Positions 49,152-58,403 are shown, counted from the stretch's first letter. The stretch: DNA of 64,000 nucleotides from an uncultured Acidimicrobiales bacterium (GCA_951813555.1 OX638344.1:186001-250000), one strand, 5' to 3'. Notes: generated from the sequence alone by a model not told the origin. Program-made: numbers and translations.

Positions 49152-49556
49152 TCAAGAAGGGTTGAACGAGGCGGCGGCGTCGCCGGGCCGCAGCACGAAG
49201 AACTCCATGCCGTCGGGACCGCAGGTGAATGAGTACTTGTGGTTGGCAGCCAGGATGACCGAGTCCTTCGGGCCAAGCTGTGCCGAGGGACCATCGGCGC
49301 CGTCGGGCCACACCTCACAGCTGCCCGACACCACGATCAGCAGCTCGTTTTGGTCGTGGCTGTGGGGCGGGACGTGATAGCCGGCGGGCATGGTGGTGTA
49401 CTGGCACCAAAAGCCCCCCTCTCCCCGGGCCACGTGCTTGCGCCCAGCACCCTGCTCCTTGGCCTTGGCAATCAGCTCCGCGGGGGCATTCAGGTTCTTG
49501 GACTCGTCCACCCATTCGATGTCCCCGAAGCGCAGGATCCTTGGTTCAGTGCTCAT
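49152..49556 (-). CDS. Cupin-domain protein
   Basis: A 134-residue cupin. Motif 1 is visible as MPAGYHVPPHSHDQNELLIV and continues SGSCEVWP (G-x5-H-x-H-x4-E-x6-G). The second motif is degenerate around NHKYSFTCGPDG. ATG 49556 is preceded by GGAGGAA. It sits 13 bases after the nitrilase and nine before the monooxygenase. Role is presumably small-molecule metal chemistry or sensing in that pathway. Confidence 0.8.
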   Translation of the reverse strand: MSTEPRILRFGDIEWVDESKNLNAPAELIAKAKEQGAGRKHVARGEGGFWCQYTTMPAGYHVPPHSHDQNELLIVVSGSCEVWPDGADGPSAQLGPKDSVILAANHKYSFTCGPDGMEFFVLRPGDAAASFNPS

Positions 49557-49569
49557 TTGGCTTCCTCCA

Positions 49570-50574
49570 TTATTGAGCCGGTGGGCCGTGGACAAGTTTG
49601 GCGAACTCGGTGGCGAATAACTCAGAGGTCCCCGACTGGTGGGTGGCCCGCCACCGCCGCCACGGGCACACATCGTCCCACTTGTGCAGCACCTCGAAGT
49701 CCAGGTCGGCGATTACCAGCCCTTCGACGTCGGAGCCCTCAGCGTAGATGTGGCTGAAGTCGGGGAAGTCGGGGCCGCAGATGAGGCTGTGGCCGGCGTA
49801 GCTGGCCGGCAGCGCCCCGTCGAAGCTGTCCTCCAGGCTGTCGCCGGTGTCCATGCCCCCCACCTGGTTGGCCGAGACGGTGAACACGAAGTTCTCCTGT
49901 CCTCGGGTGGCGGCCACTCGGCGCATGGACTCCACCTTGTCCGGACCGCCGGCGAATGCCGCGGTGGGGTTGACAATGATCCGGGCCCCTTGGAGGGCCA
50001 GCAGGCGGCTGCCCTCGGGATTGAGCCAGAAGTCGTAGCAGATCTGCACGCCGATGGGGCCGTAGCGGGTCTCGAAGACGTCCAGGCTGGTGCCGGGCCG
50101 AAATGAGACCCCCTCGGTCACGAACGGCAGCGAGCCCAAGTGCAGCTTGCGGTAGGTGCCACCAATGCCCTCGGGCCCGATCACCGCGGCCGCGTTGTAG
50201 AGGGCGTCGGGATCGTCGGGGTCCTGCTCGATCATGCCCACCACCAGGTACATGTCGTGCTCAGCGGCCAGGCCAGCCAGCGCCTCGGTCGATGGCCCGG
50301 GCACGGTCTCGGCCAATGACCGGTGCAGCCCGCACGACCCACCCAGGTGCTCGCAGTCGTCACAGTGGATCGCCCCGGTCAGCGCCTCCTCGGGAAACAC
50401 CAGCAACCCCACACCCGCCTCGGCGGCCTCGGCTATCCAGTGGGCCATCTTGACCAGATTGGCCCCCACATCCCCCGGCACCGGGGTGAAATCCACCGCC
50501 CCCGCCCGCAGCCGGAGCTCATAGCCGGAGTACCGCTCAGGAATCACAGTCGTATTATCGCCTGTTTGAGCCAA
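49570..50574 (-). CDS. Nitrilase-superfamily carbon-nitrogen hydrolase
   Basis: A 334-residue C-N hydrolase with the full triad: Glu62 (LLVFPEEALTG), Lys143 (TYRKLHLG) and Cys179 (VQICYDFW). It hydrolyses an amide, N-carbamoyl or nitrile. An internal cysteine-rich insert (CDDCEHLGGSCG) near residues 71-81 could bind metal and is unusual for the family. TTG 50574 directly follows the crotonase stop; a GTG nine codons later is an alternative. It belongs to the minus-strand 46-51.5 kb run. Confidence 0.83.
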   Translation of the reverse strand: MAQTGDNTTVIPERYSGYELRLRAGAVDFTPVPGDVGANLVKMAHWIAEAAEAGVGLLVFPEEALTGAIHCDDCEHLGGSCGLHRSLAETVPGPSTEALAGLAAEHDMYLVVGMIEQDPDDPDALYNAAAVIGPEGIGGTYRKLHLGSLPFVTEGVSFRPGTSLDVFETRYGPIGVQICYDFWLNPEGSRLLALQGARIIVNPTAAFAGGPDKVESMRRVAATRGQENFVFTVSANQVGGMDTGDSLEDSFDGALPASYAGHSLICGPDFPDFSHIYAEGSDVEGLVIADLDFEVLHKWDDVCPWRRWRATHQSGTSELFATEFAKLVHGPPAQ

Positions 50575-51477
50575 TCAGGCGCCGCCGGGGGAGGTTTTGG
50601 CCGCGGGGCGGACTTTGGGGGCGTCCTTCCAGTGGGGGACGCCGTGCTCCTCGGTGGCGATCCACCACTCGCCGTTGGTGATGGAGGCCCAGTGGGAGTG
50701 GTTGAGCTGGTGGAGGGTGAAGCAGGCCGACAGGGCCGTGTTGAAGCCCTGGGCGTCCACCGACTGGTTCACCGCTTCCTTGACCAGCAGTGCGGCCATG
50801 GTGGGCACCGAGGCAATGCGCCGAGCGAACTCCAGGGTCTGCTCGGCCAGGGTCTCGTTGGGGAACACCTTCGACACCATGCCCATCGCGTGGGCCTCGT
50901 GGACATCGATGGAATCGCCGGTGAGCAGCAGCTCCTTGGTCTTGCGGGGGCCGAACTCCCACGGGTGGGCGAAGTACTCGACACCCATCATGCCCAGCCG
51001 GGTACCCACCACATCGGCGAAGGAGGCGTCCTCAGCGCCCACGATCAGATCGCAACTCCACATGAGCATCAGCCCGGCGGCCAGCACCGGACCCTGCACC
51101 TGGGCGATGGTGATCTTGCGGAGGTTGCGCCACCGCTTGGTGTTCTCGAAGAAGTAGTGCCACTCCTGGAGCATCAGCTTCTCCGAGCCCCGCCGCCCGC
51201 CGCCGTTGATCTGCCAGGTTGGGTGCTGGTCGGGACCGGGCATGCGCTCCTCGATGCTCACTTTGGAGCCCATGTCGTGGCCGGCCGAGAACATCGGGCC
51301 CACTCCGCCCAGGATCACCACCCGCACATCGTCGTCGGCCTCGGCCACCAGGAAGGCCTCGTTGAGCTCCACCAGCATCCCTCGATTCTGAGCGTTGCGA
51401 GCCTCGGGCCGGTTCAGCATGATGCGGGCGATTTTGCCGTCGTCCAGCGTCTCGTAGGTCAAGTACTGGTAGTCCAT
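50575..51477 (-). CDS. Enoyl-CoA hydratase/isomerase family protein
   Basis: A 300-residue crotonase-fold protein. IARIMLNRPEARNAQNRGML opens the fold; FSAGHDMGSK and GPVLAAGLMLMWSCDLIVG form the oxyanion hole. An insert (IEERMPGPDQHPTWQINGGGRRG) near residues 80-100 is larger than in simple hydratases. The tail has a W-rich extension (ITNGEWWIATEEHGVPHW). ATG 51477 (MDYQYLTYE) was preferred with AGGGA upstream; six more residues are possible. It is the first gene of the 46-51.5 kb operon. Confidence 0.86.
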   Translation of the reverse strand: MDYQYLTYETLDDGKIARIMLNRPEARNAQNRGMLVELNEAFLVAEADDDVRVVILGGVGPMFSAGHDMGSKVSIEERMPGPDQHPTWQINGGGRRGSEKLMLQEWHYFFENTKRWRNLRKITIAQVQGPVLAAGLMLMWSCDLIVGAEDASFADVVGTRLGMMGVEYFAHPWEFGPRKTKELLLTGDSIDVHEAHAMGMVSKVFPNETLAEQTLEFARRIASVPTMAALLVKEAVNQSVDAQGFNTALSACFTLHQLNHSHWASITNGEWWIATEEHGVPHWKDAPKVRPAAKTSPGGA

Positions 51478-51566
51478 TTCCCTAGTCTCGCCCATCCGCA
51501 GATGCGGTGCGCTGCCGTATGCCGCTCTAGTGTCGCGACCGCCTCGAACCGATCTCAGGAGCCCTC

Positions 51567-52631
51567 ATGACCGAGTCCCACCACATCGATACCGCAGGTC
51601 TTCGCTTCCACTATCTGGCCGCTGGCGACGAGAATGCGCCCCCGGTGGTCCTGCTGCACGGATTCCCCCAGACCTCCCACATGTGGCGCCATCAGATCCC
51701 GGTGCTAGCCGAGCACTACCGGGTGTATGCCCCCGACACCCGGGGATACGGCGGCACCGACAAGCCCCAGGTGCGGGTCACCCGAGACCTCTTGGCTCGA
51801 GACATCGTGGACTTCATCGACGCCCTGGGCGTCGAGCAGTGCTCGCTGGTGGGCCACGACTGGGGCGGGATCGTCGCCTTCAAGGCAGCCCTGGAGTATC
51901 CCGACCGGTTCACCCGGCTGGGGTTGGTGGACACCTTGTGCACGGTGTGGATCCCGTGGGGCATCCACGGCTACTGGTTCAAGTGCGAGCCCGAGGCCGA
52001 GCAGTTCTGGGAGCGCTACGCCGATGAGTTCATCAACTCGATCTTCGGCGGGGTTGAGGGCAGCTATGGCCCGCCGCCCCACTCGCCGTGGAAGGCCCCG
52101 GTGACCGACAACGAAGCCCAAGACCCAGGCAGAGCCATGGCCGACTGGGACCCATCCAAGTACTGGGACGCCGACGACGTGGAGCACTATCGGGCGGCAT
52201 TCGACCAGCCTGGCGCCCACTTCCACGCCGTCTCCTACTACCGGGATGCCCTTCCGTTCCACTTCCCTGATGACGACGGCAACCTGGTGTACCGGACCCC
52301 GGCCCAGGTGGCCGAGATGTGGAATCACCCCGGCCTGCTTTTCAGCCACCCCGACTTCGGGGTGTTCCCGGTGTACGGCCCCGAAGACCTCGACCGCACC
52401 TACCCCCATCCCGCGCTGTACCTATACTCGGCGTTCCTCATGCCCCAAGCGTTCGAAGACGGGTTCCCGGCCGACGACCACATCCCCCACGGCAACCCCT
52501 ACGCCGACTCCTTCGTGAACCACTTCCCCGACTACCGGGCCCGCCCCGCCGGCTGCGGCCACTTCATCCCCGAAGAAGCCCCCGAGCGCACCAACGAAGT
52601 GCTTCTGGCTTTTCTTGCCGGCGAGATCTGA
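51567..52631 (+). CDS. Alpha/beta hydrolase, epoxide hydrolase/haloacetate dehalogenase-like
   Basis: A 354-residue alpha/beta hydrolase. The oxyanion motif is HGFPQTSHMW; the nucleophile elbow SLVGHDWGGIVAF has Asp as nucleophile (G-x-D-x-G-G), the mark of epoxide hydrolases and dehalogenases. The C-terminal His is in CGHFIPEEAP. A cap domain lies between. It opens epoxides or hydrolyses halocarbons. AGGAG lies six bases before ATG 51567. It is divergent from the crotonase operon and convergent with the copper ATPase. Confidence 0.86.
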   Translation: MTESHHIDTAGLRFHYLAAGDENAPPVVLLHGFPQTSHMWRHQIPVLAEHYRVYAPDTRGYGGTDKPQVRVTRDLLARDIVDFIDALGVEQCSLVGHDWGGIVAFKAALEYPDRFTRLGLVDTLCTVWIPWGIHGYWFKCEPEAEQFWERYADEFINSIFGGVEGSYGPPPHSPWKAPVTDNEAQDPGRAMADWDPSKYWDADDVEHYRAAFDQPGAHFHAVSYYRDALPFHFPDDDGNLVYRTPAQVAEMWNHPGLLFSHPDFGVFPVYGPEDLDRTYPHPALYLYSAFLMPQAFEDGFPADDHIPHGNPYADSFVNHFPDYRARPAGCGHFIPEEAPERTNEVLLAFLAGEI

Positions 52632-52647
52632 CTGATTCCAGTCTCAG

Positions 52648-54777
52648 CTAGCCGCTTTGGAAGCGGCGGAGGCGCAGGCTGTTGGTGACCACGAATAGCG
52701 ATGACGCCACCATGGCGGCTGCCGCGAAAATCGGCTCCAGAATCCCAGCGGCGGCCAAGGGGATGGCTGCGGTGTTGTAGACAAAGGCCCAGAACAGATT
52801 GCCGCGGATGGTGTTCATTGTCCGGCGACTGAGGGCGATGGCGTCGGCCACCACTCTGAGGTCAGACGACATGATGGTGATATCAGCGGCCTCGGTGGCC
52901 ACGTCGGCCCCGGTGCCGATGGCGATGCCGATGTCGGCTTGACTGAGGGCGGGAGCATCGTTGATGCCATCGCCCACCATGGCCACCCGGCGACCCTCGG
53001 ATTGCAGGCGGGCTATCTCAGTGGCTTTGCCGCCGGGTCCGACTCCGGGCACCACCCGGTCGATGCCCAGTTCATCGCCGGCGGCCTGGGCTCGGCGGGG
53101 ATGATCCCCGGTCAATAGCACGGTGTCGAGCCCAAGAGACTTCAGTGCGGCCACTGCCGGTTGAGCAGAGGCCCGGAGCCGGTCGTCCACAGTGACCACC
53201 GCCTCGGCCACCGAATCTCGGCCCACAAGAACGGCAACCCGGCCCATGGCCTCTATGTCGGCCGCGACCGCGGCCACCCCCTCAGGCACATGCGCGAAGA
53301 GTTCTCGCTTCCCCACCCTGACCTCGATGCCGTCCACCACCCCGACAGCACCTGCGCCCGGGTGATTCTCAAAATCGGCTACCGGGCGACAATTCTGGAC
53401 AGCCGCGGCAATGGCTCGGCCGATGGGGTGCTCCGAACGAGCTTCCACCGATGCGGCCAAGGCCAGTAACTCGTCTGGGTCGCCGTCGGGAGCGGCAACC
53501 TCCACAACTTCCATGCGGGCCTCGGTGACGGTGCCGGTCTTGTCGAACACCACGGTGTCGAGCTGGCGGGTGTCCTCCAGCATCTCACCGCCTTTGACAA
53601 TGATCCCGATCTGAGATCCCCGCCCGGTGCCGACCATCACCGCCAATGGGGTGGCCAGACCCAGTGCGCACGGACAGGCCACGATCAGCACTGCCACCGC
53701 GGCGGTGAACGCCTCGGAGGCAGGTTGTCCGGCGGCCAGCCAACCGATCAGCGTGGCCACCGCGATCACCACCGCGGCGGGCACGAACACCGCCGAGATC
53801 CGGTCGGCCAGCCGCTGGATGCGGGTGCGGTTGAGCTGGGCTTGCTCCACCATTTGCATGATCTGAGCCAATACGGTTTCGGCCCCCACGCCGGTGGCCT
53901 CCACCACCAGCGATCCGTTGGCGTTGACCGAGGCCCCCAGCACGGCATCTCCCGGCCCTACTTCCACCGGGACCGGCTCGCCGGTGACCATGGAGATGTC
54001 CACCGCAGAAAAACCGTCGACCACCACACCGTCGGTGGCGATCCTCTCCCCCGGGCGCACCACGAACCGGCTGCCCACTTGCAGGCTGGCCACTGGCACG
54101 TCTGTACCGTCCTCCAGTCGGGCTTCGGGGGCGACCAGCACGGCCAGAGCCCGAAGGGCATCACCCGACCGCTGGCGGGCCCGGCCTTCCAGACAGCGGC
54201 CCAGCAACACCAGCACCACGATCACCGCGCCGGTCTCAAAATAGAGATGCCCGTCACCGATTTGGGCAGCCAATACCACCGTAGACCAGAGCCACGCTGA
54301 CGCGGTTCCCACCGACACCAGCGTGTCCATGGTGGCGGTCCGGTGGTGGAGCTGCGCCCAGGCCCGCCGGTGGAACCCCCCGCCCGACCCGAACACCACC
54401 GCGGCGGCCAACACCGCGGCCAGCCAGTCCGATGCCTGGAACCCCAAGTCGAAGGCCAGTCCGTCGACCATCGTCAATAGCGTCACCACAGCACCCATCA
54501 CTGCGGACAAGATCAGTCGGTCCAGTTGAACGGTTTCGACGGCATGCTCTTTGCTGAGCCCCTCGGGGAACCGGGCGCCGTAGCCAGCAGCCACCACCGC
54601 GGCCTGCAATTCGGCATCGTCAACACTCTCTTGGCAAGCCACCGAAGCGCGGCCAGAGGCGTAGTTGACTCGAGCCTCGACTACGCCATCTACCGCGGTC
54701 AGGCTGCGCTCAATCTGCGAAACGCACGCCGAGCAGGTCATGCCGTCCACCAGAAGCGTGGCCCGTCGCATCGCCAT
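52648..54777 (-). CDS. copA: Copper-translocating P-type ATPase
   Basis: A 709-residue P1B ATPase. An N-terminal heavy-metal domain has [12 protein letters not shown] (CxxC at residues 15-18). Eight hydrophobic segments include the metal-site [12 protein letters not shown] (C-P-C, type Cu+). The actuator is [16 protein letters not shown]; phosphorylation site [11 protein letters not shown]; nucleotide-binding HPIGRA; and hinge [10 protein letters not shown]. It exports Cu(I) (or Ag). A TAGACT hexamer ends six bases before the ATG, so it may be leaderless; no CopY/CsoR gene is adjacent. Confidence 0.93.
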   Translation of the reverse strand: MAMRRATLLVDGMTCSACVSQIERSLTAVDGVVEARVNYASGRASVACQESVDDAELQAAVVAAGYGARFPEGLSKEHAVETVQLDRLILSAVMGAVVTLLTMVDGLAFDLGFQASDWLAAVLAAAVVFGSGGGFHRRAWAQLHHRTATMDTLVSVGTASAWLWSTVVLAAQIGDGHLYFETGAVIVVLVLLGRCLEGRARQRSGDALRALAVLVAPEARLEDGTDVPVASLQVGSRFVVRPGERIATDGVVVDGFSAVDISMVTGEPVPVEVGPGDAVLGASVNANGSLVVEATGVGAETVLAQIMQMVEQAQLNRTRIQRLADRISAVFVPAAVVIAVATLIGWLAAGQPASEAFTAAVAVLIVACPCALGLATPLAVMVGTGRGSQIGIIVKGGEMLEDTRQLDTVVFDKTGTVTEARMEVVEVAAPDGDPDELLALAASVEARSEHPIGRAIAAAVQNCRPVADFENHPGAGAVGVVDGIEVRVGKRELFAHVPEGVAAVAADIEAMGRVAVLVGRDSVAEAVVTVDDRLRASAQPAVAALKSLGLDTVLLTGDHPRRAQAAGDELGIDRVVPGVGPGGKATEIARLQSEGRRVAMVGDGINDAPALSQADIGIAIGTGADVATEAADITIMSSDLRVVADAIALSRRTMNTIRGNLFWAFVYNTAAIPLAAAGILEPIFAAAAMVASSLFVVTNSLRLRRFQSG

Positions 54778-54783
54778 GGACTC

Positions 54784-54789
54784 AGTCTA
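54784..54789 (-). promoter_or_regulatory. Putative leaderless -10 element (TAGACT) of copA
   Basis: On the minus strand TAGACT, then six bases, then ATG 54777. Confidence 0.45.
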
Positions 54790-54806
54790 CGGACTGGGAG
54801 AAAGAA

Positions 54807-55208
54807 CTACTCCTGGACCAGCTCGATGAGGGTGCCGAAGGCGCCTTTGGGGTGGATGAAGGCGACAGTGGTTCCCCGAGAACCGGGACGAGGCTCGGTA
54901 TCGATGGGAGTGGCCCCGGCCGCGACCATGGACTCGAGGGCGGCGGCGCAGTCGTCCACCCGGTAGCCGATGTGGTGGATTCCTTCGCCCCGCTTGGCCA
55001 GAAACTTGGCCACGGGAGAGTCGTCATGGGTGGCCGCAGTGAGCTGGACGTAGGAGTCGGCCACTTTGATCAGGGCCTCTTCCACACCGTCGCGCTCCAC
55101 GACCTCGCGATGCACAACGGAGGCCCCGAATGCCGTCTCATAAAAGGAAATGGCCCGCTCCAGATCGTGGACCGCTATAGCGACGTGATCGATCTCAGTG
55201 AGAAGCAT
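54807..55208 (-). CDS. mce: Methylmalonyl-CoA epimerase
   Basis: A 133-residue VOC-family protein. IDHVAIAVHDLERAISFYETAFG opens the first half and GEGIHHIGYRVDDCAAALESM the second, with His ligands in DHVAIAV and HHIGY, and the terminal FIHPKGAFGTLIEL with the metal-ligand Glu. It interconverts (R)- and (S)-methylmalonyl-CoA for propionyl-CoA breakdown. ATG 55208 (MLLTEIDH) is preferred; a longer in-frame start would overlap the upstream gene. No mutase gene is in view. Confidence 0.88.
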   Translation of the reverse strand: MLLTEIDHVAIAVHDLERAISFYETAFGASVVHREVVERDGVEEALIKVADSYVQLTAATHDDSPVAKFLAKRGEGIHHIGYRVDDCAAALESMVAAGATPIDTEPRPGSRGTTVAFIHPKGAFGTLIELVQE

Positions 55209-55263
55209 GGTCCGGTCATCATAGGCCGACCCCCAGCCGGCACTTGCTGTTGAAAACTGCCGC

Positions 55264-55659
55264 TCAGGCAGCTTCTCGCCGAGCCGACTCGCCATCCAGC
55301 GCCTCCCAGAGTTGGTCGCGCAGTACTTCGGCGTCGATGCCGTCCATCCGGTTGGCCACCACCAGACCCTCGATCATGTCGGCCAGGACTGCTTCCCAGA
55401 CCCGATTCCGCACCATGACCGAAATCGTCACCGAACCGTCGGAATGGTGGGCCAGCGTGCGGCGGCGACCGACCTCTCGGGGTGGGCTGCGGAAGCTGGG
55501 CATGACCAGCCCTTGGCCCCGCACCGCCATCCCCAGTTGCCGGGCAGCTTCTGCGAACGCCAGGCATCGACCAGTGCTGTTCTCCTGGTCACCGTTGTCG
55601 CCGTGGATGATCCGCATTCCCTGGGTCGTATTCCCCTTGGTCTCCTTGATTTCCTTCAT
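55264..55659 (-). CDS. Conserved hypothetical protein
   Basis: A 131-residue protein with no named family that I recognise. Residues of about 15-70 (MRIIHGDNGDQENSTGRCLAFAEAARQ, then GLVMPSFRSPPREVGRRRTL) look like a conserved core, followed by a helical domain ending in a short acidic-basic tail. The pattern S-F-R-S-P-P-R and the conserved Asp/Arg suggest binding rather than membrane function; no signal peptide or TM helix is present. The start could be ATG 55659 or a later ATG at the MRIIH segment. GATACT lies six bases before 55659, a possible leaderless -10. Confidence 0.5.
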   Translation of the reverse strand: MKEIKETKGNTTQGMRIIHGDNGDQENSTGRCLAFAEAARQLGMAVRGQGLVMPSFRSPPREVGRRRTLAHHSDGSVTISVMVRNRVWEAVLADMIEGLVVANRMDGIDAEVLRDQLWEALDGESARREAA

Positions 55660-55707
55660 GAACCAAGTATCCCGATGGGAGTGACAGTTTCTATTTCTGG
55701 CCTTCAC

Positions 55708-56940
55708 TCAGTTCAGGTCGAGGACTTTGGTCCGGCCGCTAATCACCCACCACAGGGCGGTGGCGGCCAGTAGCACCCCGGCCCCGCCCACCGCGATGCG
55801 GGGTCCGATCAAATCGGCCAACGCCCCCTGAAGCTGAGCGCCCAGAGGCATTCCAGCCAACAGGGTCATCAGATACAGCGCCAGCACCTTTCCGCGGAGC
55901 TCCTCCTCCACCTGAAGCTGGATCACGGTATTGAGGCTGGATGCGGTGGCGATGTGCGACGCACCCAGAACCGCGAGGGCAACCACCGCCAGCCAGTAAT
56001 AGGGGGACAGAGCGAACCCCAGCAGAGCCACCCCGTACACCGGCCACCCCAGACCCACCAGTTGGCTGCGGGGGATTTGACTGCCCTTGGTGGCCACAAA
56101 CGGAGTGTTGAGTATCGCCCCGATTCCGCTGGCCGCAGCCAGAATGCCGTACTTCGTCTCCCCGACATGAAAGACGTCGTTGGCGAAGATCACCACCAAA
56201 TGGATGATGGGCTGACCGAAGAAGGCAACCACACCGGCGATCAAAATGGCCCGTCGAATTCCGGCGTGGGTGGTGACGTAGTGCACCGCGGCCGCGGCGT
56301 CTTTGAAGATATTCGGGCGACCACCCCCGGTAGGGGCCAGCCGGGGAACTCGAATCAGCGCCAAGACCAGCACCGCGGGCACATAGGTCAAGGAATTGAC
56401 CAAAAACGACCACCCTGGCCCGCCAAATGCCAGGACCAATCCGCCGACTGCGGGGCCAACGGCCCGGGAGGCGTTGAACTGCGCCGAGTTCAAGGTGACC
56501 GCGTTCAAGAGCGCCCCCCGGGGCACCAACTCGCTGACAAAAGCCTGCCAGGCCGGAAGCTGAATGCCGTTTACACACCCGTTCACCACCCCAAGGGCGA
56601 CGTAGGCCAACGGCCGGTCCACGCCCGACGCCCACATGGCCGCAAACCCCAGTGCTATCAGCGATTGGACAGAGTTGGTGATCATCAGCATGACCCGGCG
56701 GGGGAAGCGGTCGGCCAGCGCCCCTCCCACCATCCCCAAGCCCACTGCCGGCAGCGTCTGCATCATGGCGGCCAATCCGACCCAAGTCCCGCTGCCGGTC
56801 AGACGCTCGATCACGAAAGCAAGCGCAATCATCTGCACCCACACGCCGGAGTTGGAAATGAGCGCACCGGAGAGGAACAGCCGGTAGTTCTGATACGACA
56901 GAGCCCGGCTGGCGCGTCGAATATGCCGAGATTTGGTCAC
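55708..56940 (-). CDS. MFS transporter, EntS-like exporter
   Basis: A 410-residue membrane protein with about twelve hydrophobic helices. The N-terminal SYQNYRLFLSGALISNSGVWVQMIAL and the loop GALADRFPRRVML are typical of the EntS/TetV-like MFS group, which exports siderophores, macrolides or other hydrophobic solutes. Starts with GTG; TAGGTT ends six bases upstream. Divergent from the crotonase at 56978 with only 37 bases between start codons. Confidence 0.85.
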   Translation of the reverse strand: MTKSRHIRRASRALSYQNYRLFLSGALISNSGVWVQMIALAFVIERLTGSGTWVGLAAMMQTLPAVGLGMVGGALADRFPRRVMLMITNSVQSLIALGFAAMWASGVDRPLAYVALGVVNGCVNGIQLPAWQAFVSELVPRGALLNAVTLNSAQFNASRAVGPAVGGLVLAFGGPGWSFLVNSLTYVPAVLVLALIRVPRLAPTGGGRPNIFKDAAAAVHYVTTHAGIRRAILIAGVVAFFGQPIIHLVVIFANDVFHVGETKYGILAAASGIGAILNTPFVATKGSQIPRSQLVGLGWPVYGVALLGFALSPYYWLAVVALAVLGASHIATASSLNTVIQLQVEEELRGKVLALYLMTLLAGMPLGAQLQGALADLIGPRIAVGGAGVLLAATALWWVISGRTKVLDLN

Positions 56941-56946
56941 TGAGCC

Positions 56947-56952
56947 AACCTA
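56947..56952 (-). promoter_or_regulatory. Putative leaderless -10 element (TAGGTT) of the MFS gene
   Basis: On the minus strand TAGGTT, then six bases, then GTG 56940. Overlaps the place where the -35 of the divergent crotonase promoter should lie. Confidence 0.45.
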
Positions 56953-56965
56953 ACCGCCAGACCTC

Positions 56966-56971
56966 TATTCT
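56966..56971 (+). promoter_or_regulatory. Putative leaderless -10 element (TATTCT) of the crotonase gene
   Basis: TATTCT, then six bases, then ATG 56978. It is 13 bases from the opposite-strand -10 of the MFS gene. Confidence 0.45.
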
Positions 56972-56977
56972 CAGGGC

Positions 56978-57736
56978 ATGGCACTTGTGCTCACCGAAAT
57001 CGACGACGGCGTCGCCACCGTGATCCTCAACCATCCGGAGGTGCGCAATGCGGTCAGCTTGGACATGAACCATGAGCTAGAAGCCGCCTTCGACTCCCTG
57101 GAAGCCGATGAATCGGTAGGGGCGGTCGTCCTCACCGGTACCCCCCCTGCGTTCTCCGCGGGGGCCAACCTCGACGAATTGCTGGCCGCCACCAATTCCG
57201 AAAGCCTGAGCTCCATCTACGCCGGATTCCTGCGAGTGGCCCACACCCCGCTGCCCACTGTGGCCGCGGTGAACGGCGCGGCGGTAGGGGCGGGGATGAA
57301 CTTTGCCCTGGCCTGCGATGTGATTGTGGCTGGGCGCAAGGCGATGTTTGAGAGCCGCTTCCTCCAGATCGCCATCCACCCCGGCGGCGGTCACACCTGG
57401 CGGCTGCGCAATATCTGCGACCGCCAGACGGCCATGGCCATGGTGCTGTTCGGCGAGCGGCTGGACGGCGAACGAGCCGCCGAGATCGGGCTGGCCTGGA
57501 AATGCGTGGACGACGACACGCTATTGGAGGAGGCCCGCCGCATGGCCCGCCGTCCGGCCCGAACCCCGCGCAAACTCACCATGGCTATGAAGCAGACCAT
57601 CGTCGACATGGGGTCGGTGACCGACAGCGCGGCCGCGGTGGCCCGGGAAGTGGAGCCGCAGGCCTGGTCGATGGCCCAACCAGAGTTCAAAGAAAAGGTG
57701 GCCGCCCTCAAAGAGGCCATAAGCAAATCGAGCTAG
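56978..57736 (+). CDS. Enoyl-CoA hydratase/isomerase family protein
   Basis: A 252-residue crotonase. VATVILNHPEVRNAVSLDM opens the fold; the oxyanion pair is FSAGANLDELL and VNGAAVGAGMNFALACDVIV; the helix 3 region after LQIAIHPGGG does not show the hydratase Glu pair clearly. It would act on acyl-CoA esters. The stop shares CTAG (57733-57736) with the acetyltransferase stop on the other strand. Confidence 0.87.
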   Translation: MALVLTEIDDGVATVILNHPEVRNAVSLDMNHELEAAFDSLEADESVGAVVLTGTPPAFSAGANLDELLAATNSESLSSIYAGFLRVAHTPLPTVAAVNGAAVGAGMNFALACDVIVAGRKAMFESRFLQIAIHPGGGHTWRLRNICDRQTAMAMVLFGERLDGERAAEIGLAWKCVDDDTLLEEARRMARRPARTPRKLTMAMKQTIVDMGSVTDSAAAVAREVEPQAWSMAQPEFKEKVAALKEAISKSS

Positions 57737-58368
57737 CTCATCCAGCCGGCTACGAGTTCGGGACCCCGCTCCTGCCACTCCTCGGAGGTGATGGCGTAGC
57801 GGACGTGGTCTTCCCAACAACCGTTGATTTCCAGATAGCGCAAAGCAATACCCTCGTCGCGAATACCCAGCTTCTCCACCACCCGGCGGCTGGCCTGGTT
57901 GCGGGGGATGATGTTGATCTGCACCCGGTGCAGCCCCAGAGTCTCGAAGGCGTAGTCGAGCACCACCACCAAAGCCTCAGGGGTGTACTCCTGACCGGCG
58001 TACCGGTAGTCGATCCAATACCCCACATGGCCGCTCTGGAACGGTCCCCGTTGCACCCCCGACAGGTTCATCTCCCCCACCAGACGGCCCTGGGCGAACA
58101 CCCCGAATCCGTAGCCGGCATCCATCTGACGCTCCCGGTCGCGGGCACTGCACCGGGCGGCGAAGGCCAACCGGTCCTCCACCACGTCGGGCTGGGCGCT
58201 GGGCGGAGTGGGCTCCCAGGGGGTGAGCCACTCCCGGTTGGCCCGCCGCACCGTCTGCCACTCAGAAAAATCACTCTCCACCAGCGGACGCAATTCCACC
58301 CGAGCCCCGCGAAGCACCCGCCCCTCCCGAGTACTCCGAATCCGCGACCAAGTCCGCACCACCCGCAA
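57733..58368 (-). CDS. GNAT acetyltransferase (RimJ/RimL-like)
   Basis: A 211-residue GNAT protein. RVELRPLVESDFSEW starts the domain; GHVGYWIDYRYAGQEYTPEAL is the conserved strand 4/acetyl-CoA region and HRVQINIIPRNQASRRVVEKLG is the N-x2-S-x3-x-E-K-L-G motif of N-terminal-protein acetyltransferases. It acetylates a protein N-terminus or small molecule. The start is uncertain (TTG 58368 or GTG codons shortly after). Confidence 0.83.
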   Translation of the reverse strand: MRVVRTWSRIRSTREGRVLRGARVELRPLVESDFSEWQTVRRANREWLTPWEPTPPSAQPDVVEDRLAFAARCSARDRERQMDAGYGFGVFAQGRLVGEMNLSGVQRGPFQSGHVGYWIDYRYAGQEYTPEALVVVLDYAFETLGLHRVQINIIPRNQASRRVVEKLGIRDEGIALRYLEINGCWEDHVRYAITSEEWQERGPELVAGWMS

Positions 58369-58403
58369 ACCTACCCAATCGCTCCAAACAAAGTGGGGGG
58401 CAA

